Shown: positions 5,449 through 13,420, counted from the first letter of the stretch. The stretch: 16,988 bases of DNA from Muribaculaceae bacterium (GCA_009775365.1 VSPM01000059.1:1-16988); one strand, 5' to 3'. Made by a program: numbers and translations. Notes: a model not told the origin generated them from the letters alone.

Positions 5449-6471
5449 TCAGACTGTCCAGGTCTCTGCCGTCTTGATGATCATGTCACGCAGTGAAGTG
5501 AACCCTTTCTTGGCTTTCACGGTCTGCACCTGAGCCTCCACGTCGGCTTCGTAGGATGGCGCCTCCACATCGCGTATCACGCCTATGGCCAACGGAAGCT
5601 CGTGTCCGTCCATGAGGGCGAGCTGACGGTGGAGGGTGTCGTCGGCTGTGTGCGCGTCGTGCACGAGCACGTCGTCGATGGTGTAGCCGTCCTCTCCGAC
5701 TGTCACGGCTTTGAGGTTGAAGCCGTCGCGTACAAGCCCTTTTGCGTTATCCTTTCCGAACAGCATCTTCTCTCCGTGGCGCAGATGGATTGTGCGCTCT
5801 TCACGCACCTCTTTGTCGGAGAGCCATGTGTGGATGCCTTGGTTGAATATCACACAGTTCTGCAGCACTTCCACAACGGCTGTGCCTTTGTGGCGAGCCG
5901 CTGCCACCATAATCTCCTTCGTGGTGTCGAGAGAGATGTCGAAGCCACGGGCGAAGAACTTGCCACGGGCGCCAAACACGAGCTCAGCCGGGATGAAGGG
6001 GTCTTCTGTCGTGCCGTAGGGAGATGATTTCGATACGAATCCGCGATCGGATGTGGGGGAGTACTGCCCCTTGGTGAGGCCGTATATCTTATTGTTGAAA
6101 AGGAGGATGTTGATGTCGATGTTGCGGCGGAGGGCATGTATGAAATGGTTGCCGCCGATGGCGAGGCCGTCGCCGTCGCCCGACACCTGCCACACTGTGA
6201 GGTCAGGACGGGCGGTCTTGAGTCCTGTGGCGATGGCGGCCGCACGACCATGGATGGTGTGCATGCCGTAGGTGTTCATGTAATAAGGGAGGCGAGAAGA
6301 GCAGCCGATGCCTGATATGACGGCAGTGTCTTTAGGGGCCACACCTACTTCAGCCATAGCCTTGTGGAGCACATTGAGGATGGCGTGGTCGCCGCATCCG
6401 GGGCACCAGCGGGCTGTCTGTTCATTCTTGAAATCGCCTGCCGCGAAAGTCTTTGTCATGTTCTCTTCCAT
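5449..6471 (-). CDS. korB: 2-oxoacid:ferredoxin oxidoreductase, TPP-binding subunit
   Basis: This 340-residue beta subunit carries the thiamine-diphosphate site of a 2-oxoacid (probably 2-oxoglutarate):ferredoxin oxidoreductase. The enzyme interconverts 2-oxoglutarate plus CoA and succinyl-CoA plus CO2 with ferredoxin as electron partner, in the cytoplasm of anaerobes. The CPGCG motif (Cys23, Cys26) and Cys57 in GIGCSSR are typical iron-sulfur ligands of this family. GDGDGLAIGGNH (from about 98) followed by the NNKIYGLTKGQ loop is the TPP/Mg2+ signature. It starts 4 nt after korA, so the two subunits are co-transcribed. A second in-frame ATG at residue 5 is a possible start. Substrate could instead be another 2-oxoacid; KorB is the best fit for the two-subunit layout. 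Confidence 0.93.
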   Translation of the reverse strand: MEENMTKTFAAGDFKNEQTARWCPGCGDHAILNVLHKAMAEVGVAPKDTAVISGIGCSSRLPYYMNTYGMHTIHGRAAAIATGLKTARPDLTVWQVSGDGDGLAIGGNHFIHALRRNIDINILLFNNKIYGLTKGQYSPTSDRGFVSKSSPYGTTEDPFIPAELVFGARGKFFARGFDISLDTTKEIMVAAARHKGTAVVEVLQNCVIFNQGIHTWLSDKEVREERTIHLRHGEKMLFGKDNAKGLVRDGFNLKAVTVGEDGYTIDDVLVHDAHTADDTLHRQLALMDGHELPLAIGVIRDVEAPSYEADVEAQVQTVKAKKGFTSLRDMIIKTAETWTV

Positions 6472-6475
6472 AAGG

Positions 6476-8329
6476 TTATGCTTCTGCTATGTGTTTTTTA
6501 ACTCCATCTATAATCTCCTGCACGAGGAAGGGCTGTCCTTCCACTTTGTTGATGCGGAGAATCTCTTTGCCCGGGATGTGCTGCTGCAGATAGTCGGCAA
6601 ACATGCCGGTGTTAAGCTCTGCCACGATGATTCTCTTGAATTTCTTGAACTCGTCGATAGCGTTTTTTGGGAGCGGGTTGATGTAGCGGAAATGAGCGAG
6701 AGCCACAGGAGTGCCTTCGGCGTTAAGACGGTTGGCGGCGGTAAGCACATGGCCGTAAGTTCCGCCCCATCCAACGAGCACAGTGTCGGCCTCGGCATTC
6801 CCTTGGAGCTTGAGCTCGGGGATGTCGTTGGCGATGCGTGCGATTTTTTCGCGGCGCACGTTGACCATGCGTTCGTGGTTCGGGCCGTCGGTAGAAATTA
6901 CAGAGGTGTTGAAGTCTTTTTCAAGACCGCCCACGCGGTGCATCCCTCCCTCTGTGCCTGGCACAGCCCAATAGCGGGCATATGTCTCCTCGTCACGGTC
7001 GAAAGGTTTCCAGCCTTTTGCGAGCTGCTCTTGCGACACGAAGTTTGGCTTGATTTCAGGGAAGTCTTTCTCCTCGGGAATTCTCCAGGCGGAAGAGCCG
7101 TTGGCTATGAATGCGTCGGTGAGAAGAATAACGGGAGTCATGTGCTCTATGGCGATGCGAGCGGCCTCGAATGCCATTGTGAAGCAGTCTGTGGGGCTTG
7201 CGGCGGCAACCACGCAAAGCGGGCTTTCGCCGTTGCGGCCATAGAGAGCCTGCATGAGGTCGGTCTGTTCAGTTTTGGTGGGAAGGCCGGTTGACGGGCC
7301 GCCACGCTGCACGTCGATCACCACGAGCGGGAGCTCGGCCATTACGGCAAGTCCGATGCCTTCGCTCTTGAGGGCGAGACCCGGGCCGGAAGTGGTTGTC
7401 ACGGCAAGGTGTCCGCCGTAAGACGCGCCTATTGCGGAGCAAACGCCGGCGATCTCGTCTTCCATCTGGCAAGCCTTAACGCCAAGGTCTTTGCGTTTTG
7501 CCAGTTCATGGAGAATGTCGGTGGCAGGGGTGATGGGGTATGAGCCGAGGAACAATGGGCGGCCGCTCTTTTCGGATGCCATGATGAGGCCCCAGGCGGT
7601 TGCGGTGTTGCCGTTGATGTCGGTGTATGTGCCGGGGATTGCGGCTTCAGTCTCAATGCGATATGTCGACATAGAGGCATGAGTGTTGTGGCCATAGTCC
7701 CATCCTGCGCGGATCACTTTCTCATTGGCTTCATATATTGCAGGTTTCTTTGCAAATTTGGCTTTGAGTTTTGAAAGCACCTTGTCGACAGGGCGGTCGA
7801 AGAGCCAGCAAACAAGACCGAGGGCAAGCATGTTTTTACACTTCATGATTGCCTTTGTGTCCATGCCTGAATCGGCGAGGGTGTTTTTCAACAGCGTAGT
7901 CATCGGCACAAGCATGATTTTCTGCGGGTCAATGCCGAGTTCCGTCACAGGGTCTTCAGTCTGGTAGAGGGCTTTTTTCAAGTTTGCGGGAGTGAAAGAA
8001 TCGACATCGCAAATGATGATTCCACCTTTTTTAAGATACTGGAGGTTAGTCTTTAGAGCGGCAGGGTTCATTGCCACAAGAACGTCGGCGCTGTCGCCGG
8101 GAGTGTGGACATTTTTACCTACGCTCACTTGATAGCCTGAAACGCCGCTGAGAGAACCCTGCGGGGCTCGGATTTCGGCTGGGTAGTCGGGGAAGGTGGA
8201 GATAAGGTTTCCTTCGCCGGCTGAGACGTTGGAGAAAATGTTGCCAGCAAGCTGCATGCCGTCGCCGGAGTCGCCGGAGAAGCGTATTACAACATTCTCG
8301 ATAGTCTTTACATTTGTAGACTGTAGCAT
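6476..8329 (-). CDS. korA: 2-oxoacid:ferredoxin oxidoreductase, fused gamma-alpha subunit
   Basis: This 617-residue protein joins the gamma domain (about 12-190, starting VIRFSGDSGDGMQLAGN) to the alpha pyrimidine-binding domain. The alpha part shows YPITPAT (264-270), the substrate-binding signature of the family, followed by a MEDEIAG segment and TTTSGPGLALKSEG. The C-terminal domain (about 500-610) closes the subunit and is involved in dimer contacts in relatives. The gamma-alpha fusion with a separate KorB is the usual 2-oxoglutarate oxidoreductase arrangement in Bacteroidota; no separate ferredoxin-like delta subunit is present. It heads the korAB operon, with an exact -7 promoter element about 60 nt upstream. 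Confidence 0.94.
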   Translation of the reverse strand: MLQSTNVKTIENVVIRFSGDSGDGMQLAGNIFSNVSAGEGNLISTFPDYPAEIRAPQGSLSGVSGYQVSVGKNVHTPGDSADVLVAMNPAALKTNLQYLKKGGIIICDVDSFTPANLKKALYQTEDPVTELGIDPQKIMLVPMTTLLKNTLADSGMDTKAIMKCKNMLALGLVCWLFDRPVDKVLSKLKAKFAKKPAIYEANEKVIRAGWDYGHNTHASMSTYRIETEAAIPGTYTDINGNTATAWGLIMASEKSGRPLFLGSYPITPATDILHELAKRKDLGVKACQMEDEIAGVCSAIGASYGGHLAVTTTSGPGLALKSEGIGLAVMAELPLVVIDVQRGGPSTGLPTKTEQTDLMQALYGRNGESPLCVVAAASPTDCFTMAFEAARIAIEHMTPVILLTDAFIANGSSAWRIPEEKDFPEIKPNFVSQEQLAKGWKPFDRDEETYARYWAVPGTEGGMHRVGGLEKDFNTSVISTDGPNHERMVNVRREKIARIANDIPELKLQGNAEADTVLVGWGGTYGHVLTAANRLNAEGTPVALAHFRYINPLPKNAIDEFKKFKRIIVAELNTGMFADYLQQHIPGKEILRINKVEGQPFLVQEIIDGVKKHIAEA

Positions 8330-8385
8330 GTTTTGGATTCGATTTAGGTAAGGTTTAACAGAGCAATCTGCTATTTAAACTGGCG

Positions 8386-8393
8386 CAAAGTTA
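8386..8393 (-). promoter_or_regulatory. korAB promoter -7 element
   Basis: TAACTTTG on the minus strand matches TAnnTTTG exactly. The nearest TTG is 23 nt further upstream (8417-8419), slightly longer than the usual 19-21. The predicted leader is about 50 nt. The rest of 8394-8546 shows nothing else that I can support. Confidence 0.5.
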
Positions 8394-8546
8394 ATAAATT
8401 CTTTTTCTCTCTAAAACAATAAATGTGAAAAAACACCGGTTGATGCGAAAAATTTGTTAGAAACGTATTTGTGTTTGATTTATACTCAATTTATGCTTTA
8501 AATATACTTTTGTCAGGTTGGATATTAGGAGTGCATGGCCAAGTGT

Positions 8547-8562
8547 GCCGGCTGAGGCCGGC
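8547..8562. repeat. GC-rich hairpin beside the transposase gene
   Basis: GCCGGC (8547-8552) and GCCGGC (8557-8562) flank a TGAG loop, forming a compact GC stem. It sits 94 nt past the 3' end of the Y1 transposase gene, next to the tandem repeat, and resembles a REP-type palindrome. Membership of a REP family is inference. Confidence 0.5.
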
Positions 8563-8580
8563 GGCTTCGTAGTTGGGCCG

Positions 8581-8598
8581 CACCTTCGACAAACCGGC
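8581..8598 (+). repeat. 18-bp direct repeat, copy 1, flanking the Y1 transposase
   Basis: CACCTTCGACAAACCGGC is present here and, identically, at 9662-9679 on the other side of the transposase gene. The last nine bases belong to the first unit of the neighbouring tandem repeat, so flank and tandem array share one sequence. Confidence 0.8.
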
Positions 8599-8652
8599 AT
8601 TGCGCTTTTGCAAACCGGCATTGCGCTTTTGCAAGCCGGCATTGCGCTGTTA
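8590..8652 (+). repeat. Three-unit 21-bp tandem repeat
   Basis: Three head-to-tail 21-bp units (8590-8610, 8611-8631, 8632-8652) share the core CCGGCATTGCGCT. The first two are identical, and the third has three substitutions. The array ends 4 nt before the transposase stop codon at 8656. The unit contains the same CAAACCGGC found in the 18-bp flanking repeat. There are no spacers of the kind a CRISPR array needs. Confidence 0.85.
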
Positions 8653-8655
8653 CTG

Positions 8656-9636
8656 TTAGGCAAGGGGAGCTTTATTATTTGAGATTTCGGATGCAAGGGA
8701 ATTCATTGTCAGACAGATGTCGCGGGTGAGTGCGGTGCCCTTTGGCATGTTGAGGGAAATGTTGAGGAGATGGCCTTCGGAGCATAGGTCGAAATCATGC
8801 TTTGCCGGTTTGAATCGCTCCGGGAAGGCTTCGTGGGTGATAAGAATTATGTTGGCGTCGAGAGATTCAATTTCAGAGCGTATGGCTTTTTCAGTTGGAG
8901 ATATGAAGGGGGAGACGATTACAGTGCCTCTTGATGCGCTCTCAATCCAGAGAGCTCTCTTTTTCTCTTTTTCTTCTTCTGAAAATTTGCGGCTTATTTT
9001 CACTGCCGTCTTGTCGGGATTACGCAATAGAAAAAGATTGCCATATGCCTGGCATTCATGATCGCCAATTTTTAGATTGCGCTTGCATTGGAAGAACCGG
9101 GGATATTGCTTTCGCATGGCAAGCCGGTGAGGATTCTCACGGATATATCTGTACCAACCGTCGAGGCTGCGGTCATCATATAGGGGCTTGTCGCAATATC
9201 CTTTTTCAAAAATGTCATCTGCATAGATTGTTCTCCCTGTCAGGTCGGAATATCTTTTTGCTATTCTTTCTTTTAGATGAAAGATATAATAATCCATATG
9301 ATTGTCAGAACGGAATAAGACTTGCAAGAGCAGATGCAGATGGTCAGGCATCACGCAAAATTGGTGAAGTTTCAGTATTGGATAGTCGTAAGGGAGCCGT
9401 AAAATCATTTTTGCGATTGTTCTGCCTAACGGGGATTCCTTGATTGCTGCACAACCGTGGTTGCCATAAGCGATTCTGGCATTCCCTGTAATGCTGCCAA
9501 AGTCTTCGCAATCTTTTTTCTTTTTTAGGATGATATGATAGATAAAAGGGTTGTGATAGTCGTGATAGAAAGAACGCCGATGATAGGAGTGCTCTCCGGA
9601 TTCTTTGAGAGGCAGGACTTCTTGAGCTGATTTCAT
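8656..9636 (-). CDS. REP-associated-type Y1 (HUH) transposase with extra C-terminal domain
   Basis: This 326-residue protein has the single-strand DNA-nicking Y1 transposase fold in its first 180 residues. The HUH pair is MPDHLHLLL (His99, His101). The expected tyrosine helix is WYRYIRENPHRLA (161-173), where Tyr162 or Tyr164 may be the nucleophile. IS200/IS605 TnpA proteins are about 150 residues and REP-associated ones about 150-230, so about 130 residues are extra. The tail contains GTVIVSPFISPTEKAI, then IILITHEAFPERFKPAKHDF and LCSEGHLLNIS; the alternating hydrophobic strands and loops suggest a Rossmann-like fold, perhaps of the DprA/SLOG type, which is inference. There are no IS-type terminal structures, but an 18-bp direct repeat and a tandem array flank the gene. 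It may be a domesticated enzyme acting on those repeats. Confidence 0.82.
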   Translation of the reverse strand: MKSAQEVLPLKESGEHSYHRRSFYHDYHNPFIYHIILKKKKDCEDFGSITGNARIAYGNHGCAAIKESPLGRTIAKMILRLPYDYPILKLHQFCVMPDHLHLLLQVLFRSDNHMDYYIFHLKERIAKRYSDLTGRTIYADDIFEKGYCDKPLYDDRSLDGWYRYIRENPHRLAMRKQYPRFFQCKRNLKIGDHECQAYGNLFLLRNPDKTAVKISRKFSEEEKEKKRALWIESASRGTVIVSPFISPTEKAIRSEIESLDANIILITHEAFPERFKPAKHDFDLCSEGHLLNISLNMPKGTALTRDICLTMNSLASEISNNKAPLA

Positions 9637-9661
9637 GATTTTTTGGTTTTACTGGTTATTT

Positions 9662-9679
9662 CACCTTCGACAAACCGGC
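9662..9679 (+). repeat. 18-bp direct repeat, copy 2
   Basis: Identical to 8581-8598. It lies 26-43 nt upstream of the transposase start codon. Together the two copies bracket the gene. Confidence 0.8.
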
Positions 9680-9683
9680 TTCG

Positions 9684-9697
9684 CTTGATTAATCAAG
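9684..9697. promoter_or_regulatory. Perfect 14-bp palindrome upstream of the transposase
   Basis: CTTGATTAATCAAG is its own reverse complement. It begins 48 nt upstream of the transposase ATG and directly follows the 18-bp repeat. It could be an operator, a protein-binding site or part of the nickase substrate. No -7 promoter match was found beside it. Confidence 0.4.
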
Positions 9698-9743
9698 ACC
9701 GAAAGAATTGTTTTTCAGAGGGAGCCATTCAGAAGCAGCCATT

Positions 9744-11288
9744 TCAGAAGGCGGTTCCGTAGTTGGCGCGGTCAAGGGAGCGGTAGCCGATTGCTTCGGC
9801 TATGTGGCTCACGAGCACTCGGTCTGAGCGGTCAAGGTCGGCAATGGTGCGGGCCACGCGCAGAATGCGGTCGAAGGCTCGTGCGCTCATGTTGAGTTTT
9901 GTCATGCGGTCTTTTAGCTTTGCGAGTCCAGCCTCGTCGGGCCAGGCGTATTTGTGGAGCAGTCGGGAGTTCATCTGAGCGTTGCAGTATATCCCTTTTT
10001 CGTTCTGAAAACGTAGTTGTTGCACTGCGCGAGCGTCAATCACTCTTTTTCTGATGTCTTCGCTGCTTTCGGCCGGGGCTGTGTTAGCCATATCGTCGAA
10101 ACTTACGGGCTGTATCTCCACTTGCAGGTCGATGCGGTCGAGGAGAGGCCCGGATATTCGGTTCATATAGCGAGCCACGGCACCGGGAGAACATGTGCAC
10201 GGTTTGGTGGGGTGGCCGTAATAACCGCACGGGCAGGGATTCATAGAGGCCACGAGCATGAATGATGCGGGATAGTCAACAGTGTATTTAGCCCTGGCTA
10301 CGGTTATCACGCGGTCCTCTATTGGCTGGCGAAGCACCTCAAGCGCTTGTCGTGGGAATTCAGGGAATTCGTCGAGAAACAGAACTCCATTGTGGGCAAG
10401 TGATATTTCACCCGGCATCGGGTTGGCTCCGCCGCCTACGAGCGCTACGGTAGAAACAGTGTGATGAGGTGTGCGGAAGGGGCGACGTGTCATGAGCATG
10501 GAGCCTCTGGCAAGTTTCCCGGCTACGGAGTGTATTTTTGTGGTTTCCAACGCTTCGCCGAGGCTTAATGGAGGAAGTATCGATGGGAGGCGTTTTGCCA
10601 TCATCGACTTTCCTGCCCCCGGGGGGCCTATCAGAAGAATGTTATGGCCGCCGGCACATGCCACTTCGAAAGCTCTTTTCACGGTTTCCTGGCCTTTCAC
10701 TTCAGAAAAATCGAAGTCGAAAGAAGCGGCTTCTGCAGCGAATATTTCGCGTGTGTTAATTTTCACCGGCTGTAGGTCTGACGCATTGGAAATCAGAGCC
10801 ACGGCTTCGCCGAGTGTTTTGACTCCGAAAACTTCAATTTTGTTTACCACTCCGGCTTCAGTGACGTTCCCCTCAGGCACTATGAGGCGTTTGAACCCCA
10901 TTTCCCTTGCCTTTACCGCCATCGGCAGCGCACCTTTGACGGGAAGTACAGATCCATCGAGCGATAACTCCCCCATAATCATGTAATCTTGCAGATTGTC
11001 GGCCGGAATAAGGGAATGGGCGGAGAGCACGCCGATGGCCATCGGGAGGTCGAATGCGGCACCCTCTTTTTTGATGTCGGCGGGAGCAAGATTGATAGTG
11101 GTGCCTTTGCGCGGAAATTTTACGCCACTGTGGTTTATTGCAGAAACCATTCTCTGGTGGCTCTCCCTCACGGCAGTGTCGGGGAGGCCGACAATGCTGA
11201 ACACTGCGCCGGCGCCGCCGTCGGTTTCTATGGTGACAGGAAATGCATCGATGCCTTGTATAGATGCGGTGTAGACTTTTGTCAGCAT
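9744..11288 (-). CDS. comM: YifB/ComM-family Mg chelatase-like AAA+ ATPase
   Basis: This 514-residue protein has the three-part YifB architecture: an N-terminal ChlI/Lon-protease-like domain (about 1-170), a Mg-chelatase AAA+ core and a C-terminal helical lid domain (about 410-510). Walker A is GPPGAGKS (221-228) and Walker B is GVLFLDEF (301-308). A four-cysteine cluster in NPCPCGYYGHPTKPC (Cys352, 354, 364, with Cys366) is typical of the family. In naturally transformable bacteria, ComM is a hexameric helicase that extends branch migration of incoming DNA during recombination; the role in Bacteroidota is not established. It starts 38 nt after the thioredoxin-fold lipoprotein gene and is probably co-transcribed. 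The length is normal for the family. Confidence 0.95.
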   Translation of the reverse strand: MLTKVYTASIQGIDAFPVTIETDGGAGAVFSIVGLPDTAVRESHQRMVSAINHSGVKFPRKGTTINLAPADIKKEGAAFDLPMAIGVLSAHSLIPADNLQDYMIMGELSLDGSVLPVKGALPMAVKAREMGFKRLIVPEGNVTEAGVVNKIEVFGVKTLGEAVALISNASDLQPVKINTREIFAAEAASFDFDFSEVKGQETVKRAFEVACAGGHNILLIGPPGAGKSMMAKRLPSILPPLSLGEALETTKIHSVAGKLARGSMLMTRRPFRTPHHTVSTVALVGGGANPMPGEISLAHNGVLFLDEFPEFPRQALEVLRQPIEDRVITVARAKYTVDYPASFMLVASMNPCPCGYYGHPTKPCTCSPGAVARYMNRISGPLLDRIDLQVEIQPVSFDDMANTAPAESSEDIRKRVIDARAVQQLRFQNEKGIYCNAQMNSRLLHKYAWPDEAGLAKLKDRMTKLNMSARAFDRILRVARTIADLDRSDRVLVSHIAEAIGYRSLDRANYGTAF

Positions 11289-11326
11289 TGCGTGAGAATA
11301 TTAAGTGTAAGAAAGTTGAATGAGAA

Positions 11327-12382
11327 TTATCGTCCGGCTTTGACTGTGTCGGACTTCACAATAGTGCGGAAAGCGGAGAATGCCTCTGATATTTCTGAGC
11401 CTCTATATTTCTGGTCCCCTTTTCGGTTGGTCACTATGAAGAATGGCGAACGCTTTACACCGAGAGTCATCATTCTGCGGTCGGACATTCCGGCAGGCAC
11501 CCACATTCTTGCCACATTCTTCAACGAATCGGATCGCAAAGGAGATTTCCATGAAATAGAATCAGCCTCAAGACATATGTCGGCAATTATTCGGCTTGCA
11601 GAGTCGGGATACTCTTTTGCGAGTTTTCTCAGGGAGTCGATTGCCTCTTTGCGTGAAGACTGGCCGGAGTTCCAGAAAAACAGCAGTGTGCCTTTAGCCG
11701 AAGAAGGGCGAATTGTGTCAACTCCATTATGGAGCGACCTCAAAGCCATTGAGCGTAGCGGGCCGGGAGCGATGGCATACGGCTCTGTCTGTTCCGCTCT
11801 TGCCGCAAGTTCTATCCATTTTACGTCGCGTGCATTCTTGTCGAGTTTTCTCCAGAGGTCGAGAAACAGCTGTTCGTTATCTCTGCGGGAGAATGATGTG
11901 AGCATAAGCAGTGTTGACAAGGGGTCAGACGTGTGGCTGTCAACAAATTTTTCCACAGCCTTGTTTATCTCAGCGGGCTTTCCGGATGCGATGATTTCTG
12001 CATTGCTGTTTCTCCATTTGCTCCACTCGGCATTAATTTCATTTCCTCCTACAGTCCATTGAGCAGGATTGCTCCCGGATCCGGTTATCATTACGGTCTC
12101 TCCTCGTTCCACATATATCACAGCCGCAGGTTCGGAGGAATTATTAAACACGTAGACGAGAGCAGGGTTGCGGGTTATCCCCTTGACCGATGCTTTCCCA
12201 TTGGCTATCGGTGCAACGCTTTCTATCATTATTCCTCCGCGTTTGTCGGAGGCATAATACGATATTTTATAATTAGCGTTCAGTTTGTCATCGATATCGA
12301 ATTCAAGCCTGAACTCATTTTTTGTGCATCCTGCGAGCAGGAAGATGGTGATAAATAAAAAAATGCGTATAATTGAAATCAT
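11327..12382 (-). CDS. DUF4369-type lipoprotein with redox-dead thioredoxin fold
   Basis: I place the start at the ATG at 12382, giving 351 residues. An upstream TTG two codons earlier is also open, but it lies inside the promoter -7 box. The signal peptide ends in LLAGC (Cys19), so the product is an envelope lipoprotein. Residues about 25-115 look like the DUF4369 beta-sandwich domain. From about 225 a thioredoxin-like domain begins: TLLFFWNSGQSSRKE occupies the place where TlpA/ResA proteins carry the CxxC active site, and RSPFFIVTNRKG supplies the cis-proline loop. Both cysteines are missing, so classic disulfide chemistry is not expected. It precedes comM by 38 nt, presumably by chance of operon organisation. 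The substrate or binding partner is unknown. Confidence 0.85.
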   Translation of the reverse strand: MISIIRIFLFITIFLLAGCTKNEFRLEFDIDDKLNANYKISYYASDKRGGIMIESVAPIANGKASVKGITRNPALVYVFNNSSEPAAVIYVERGETVMITGSGSNPAQWTVGGNEINAEWSKWRNSNAEIIASGKPAEINKAVEKFVDSHTSDPLSTLLMLTSFSRRDNEQLFLDLWRKLDKNARDVKWIELAARAEQTEPYAIAPGPLRSMALRSLHNGVDTIRPSSAKGTLLFFWNSGQSSRKEAIDSLRKLAKEYPDSASRIIADICLEADSISWKSPLRSDSLKNVARMWVPAGMSDRRMMTLGVKRSPFFIVTNRKGDQKYRGSEISEAFSAFRTIVKSDTVKAGR

Positions 12383-12385
12383 ACG

Positions 12386-12416
12386 CAAAAGTAGTATATT
12401 ATTTTATAAGAGGCAA
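12386..12416 (-). promoter_or_regulatory. Promoter abutting the lipoprotein start codon (leaderless)
   Basis: On the minus strand TTG (12414-12416) is followed after exactly 20 nt by TACTTTTG (12386-12393), a full match to the Bacteroidota consensus. The -7 box ends only 3 nt before the ATG at 12382, so transcription should begin on or beside the A of the start codon. Confidence 0.7.
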
Positions 12417-12455
12417 GAAAAAACGGCAGGTTGATGATTGTTGCCTGCTTCATGT

Positions 12456-12471
12456 TCGGGCTATGGCCCGA
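12456..12471 (-). terminator. Short hairpin after the WYL gene
   Basis: TCGGGC (12456-12461) pairs with GCCCGA (12466-12471) around a TATG loop, 14 nt past the WYL-gene stop. There is no T tract, so termination is uncertain. Confidence 0.3.
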
Positions 12472-12484
12472 CGTTGAGTGGCAG

Positions 12485-13420
12485 TCAGACAAGATGAGAA
12501 TATTCATGCCCAGACTCGGATGAATATTTTTCGGCAATGGATTTTAGTTTTGCGCCGATCTCTTCCCTAAGATGAGGAGGATATATGACCTCATTATCAG
12601 TGCCGTGAGACAACACTGTCCTGATGAAGTCTTTTCCGGGCAATATGCAATATTCAAACACTGAGAATTCAGAGTTTGTCAGCACTTCCTTCTGAGTGGT
12701 GTGCAAAGGGAGAGTGCGCACCTTGTCGCGAGTGTCGCCCGATATTTTAAGCCTTACAATCTCAGGTTTGGCTTTAGGGTTTATATCCGACCCGATAGAG
12801 CCGTTAAGCCATTTCTCTGCGTCGAACCCTTCGGGAAGGGTATAGTCCGTGTCGGTGATAGAGATATGCCTCAGCCGGTCGAGATAGAAAGAATGGGCAA
12901 TCCCTGTTTCTGAGTCTACGCCGCTCAGCACCCATCTCCCTTGCCAGCATCTAATGCAATAAGGGGCAATCGACAGTGATATCTTATTGTCGGATGTGGG
13001 CACTGAATATACCACTTTAAGAAGTTTGTTATGCCTGATTGCCTCAATGATCACGTGCAGGCCGAATTTGTTGTCAGGGCATTCATTAAGAATCATGCTT
13101 CTGGATATATCTCCGATAGCTTCCTCAATGTCGGAATATCCCAGGGTCTGCAGCATCCAGAGTTTGAGATTTGTCTCGTTGTGTTGATTGTCCTGGATGT
13201 AATATCGGTTGTGGTCTCCTCGGTCGCAGGTGATTTTGATGCCGAAAAGGTCTTCTATGGCATGTCGGTGGTTGTGGAATGTGCGGAGTGCGAGCGGAGA
13301 ATGGTCGTCGTTAAGAGCAGACTCCATCCAGCAATCTGCAATTTCCTCGAACTGTATCTTCTTAGCGTGTCGAACAATGTCAACAAGCCACACATATCTT
13401 CTGAATAGATCGCGTTTCAT
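12485..13420 (-). CDS. WYL-domain transcriptional regulator
   Basis: I use the ATG at 13420 (311 residues); an earlier in-frame TTG at 13435 is less likely. The N-terminal 85 or so residues (MKRDLFRRYVWLVDIVRHAK and onward) look like a winged-helix DNA-binding domain. A WYL domain follows at about 120-200, with VVYS, IAPYC, the signature position read as RWVLSG, and the conserved FYLDRLRHI strand. The canonical Trp-Tyr-Leu is therefore Trp-Val-Leu here. A C-terminal WCX-like extension completes the protein. WYL domains bind nucleic acid or nucleotide ligands and often govern stress or phage-defence genes; no defence genes are visible next to it, so its target is unknown. It has a strong own promoter nested in the manC terminator. 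Confidence 0.88.
   Translation of the reverse strand: MKRDLFRRYVWLVDIVRHAKKIQFEEIADCWMESALNDDHSPLALRTFHNHRHAIEDLFGIKITCDRGDHNRYYIQDNQHNETNLKLWMLQTLGYSDIEEAIGDISRSMILNECPDNKFGLHVIIEAIRHNKLLKVVYSVPTSDNKISLSIAPYCIRCWQGRWVLSGVDSETGIAHSFYLDRLRHISITDTDYTLPEGFDAEKWLNGSIGSDINPKAKPEIVRLKISGDTRDKVRTLPLHTTQKEVLTNSEFSVFEYCILPGKDFIRTVLSHGTDNEVIYPPHLREEIGAKLKSIAEKYSSESGHEYSHLV

Noticed and set aside
6308..7294. A 328-residue plus-strand frame opposite korA/korB
   Set aside because: It crosses the antisense of two well-supported genes, and its composition is that of a reverse-strand shadow.
8590..8652. Possible CRISPR array
   Set aside because: The 21-bp units are directly abutting with no unique spacers, and no cas genes are present.
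8457..8696. A 79-residue frame with a repeated SAMPVCK motif
   Set aside because: The peptide repeat is simply the 21-bp tandem DNA repeat read in one frame, and the frame overlaps the transposase gene end and the korA leader region.
10989..12062. A 357-residue plus-strand frame opposite comM and the lipoprotein gene
   Set aside because: It spans the junction of two minus-strand genes in antisense and shows no domain or promoter.
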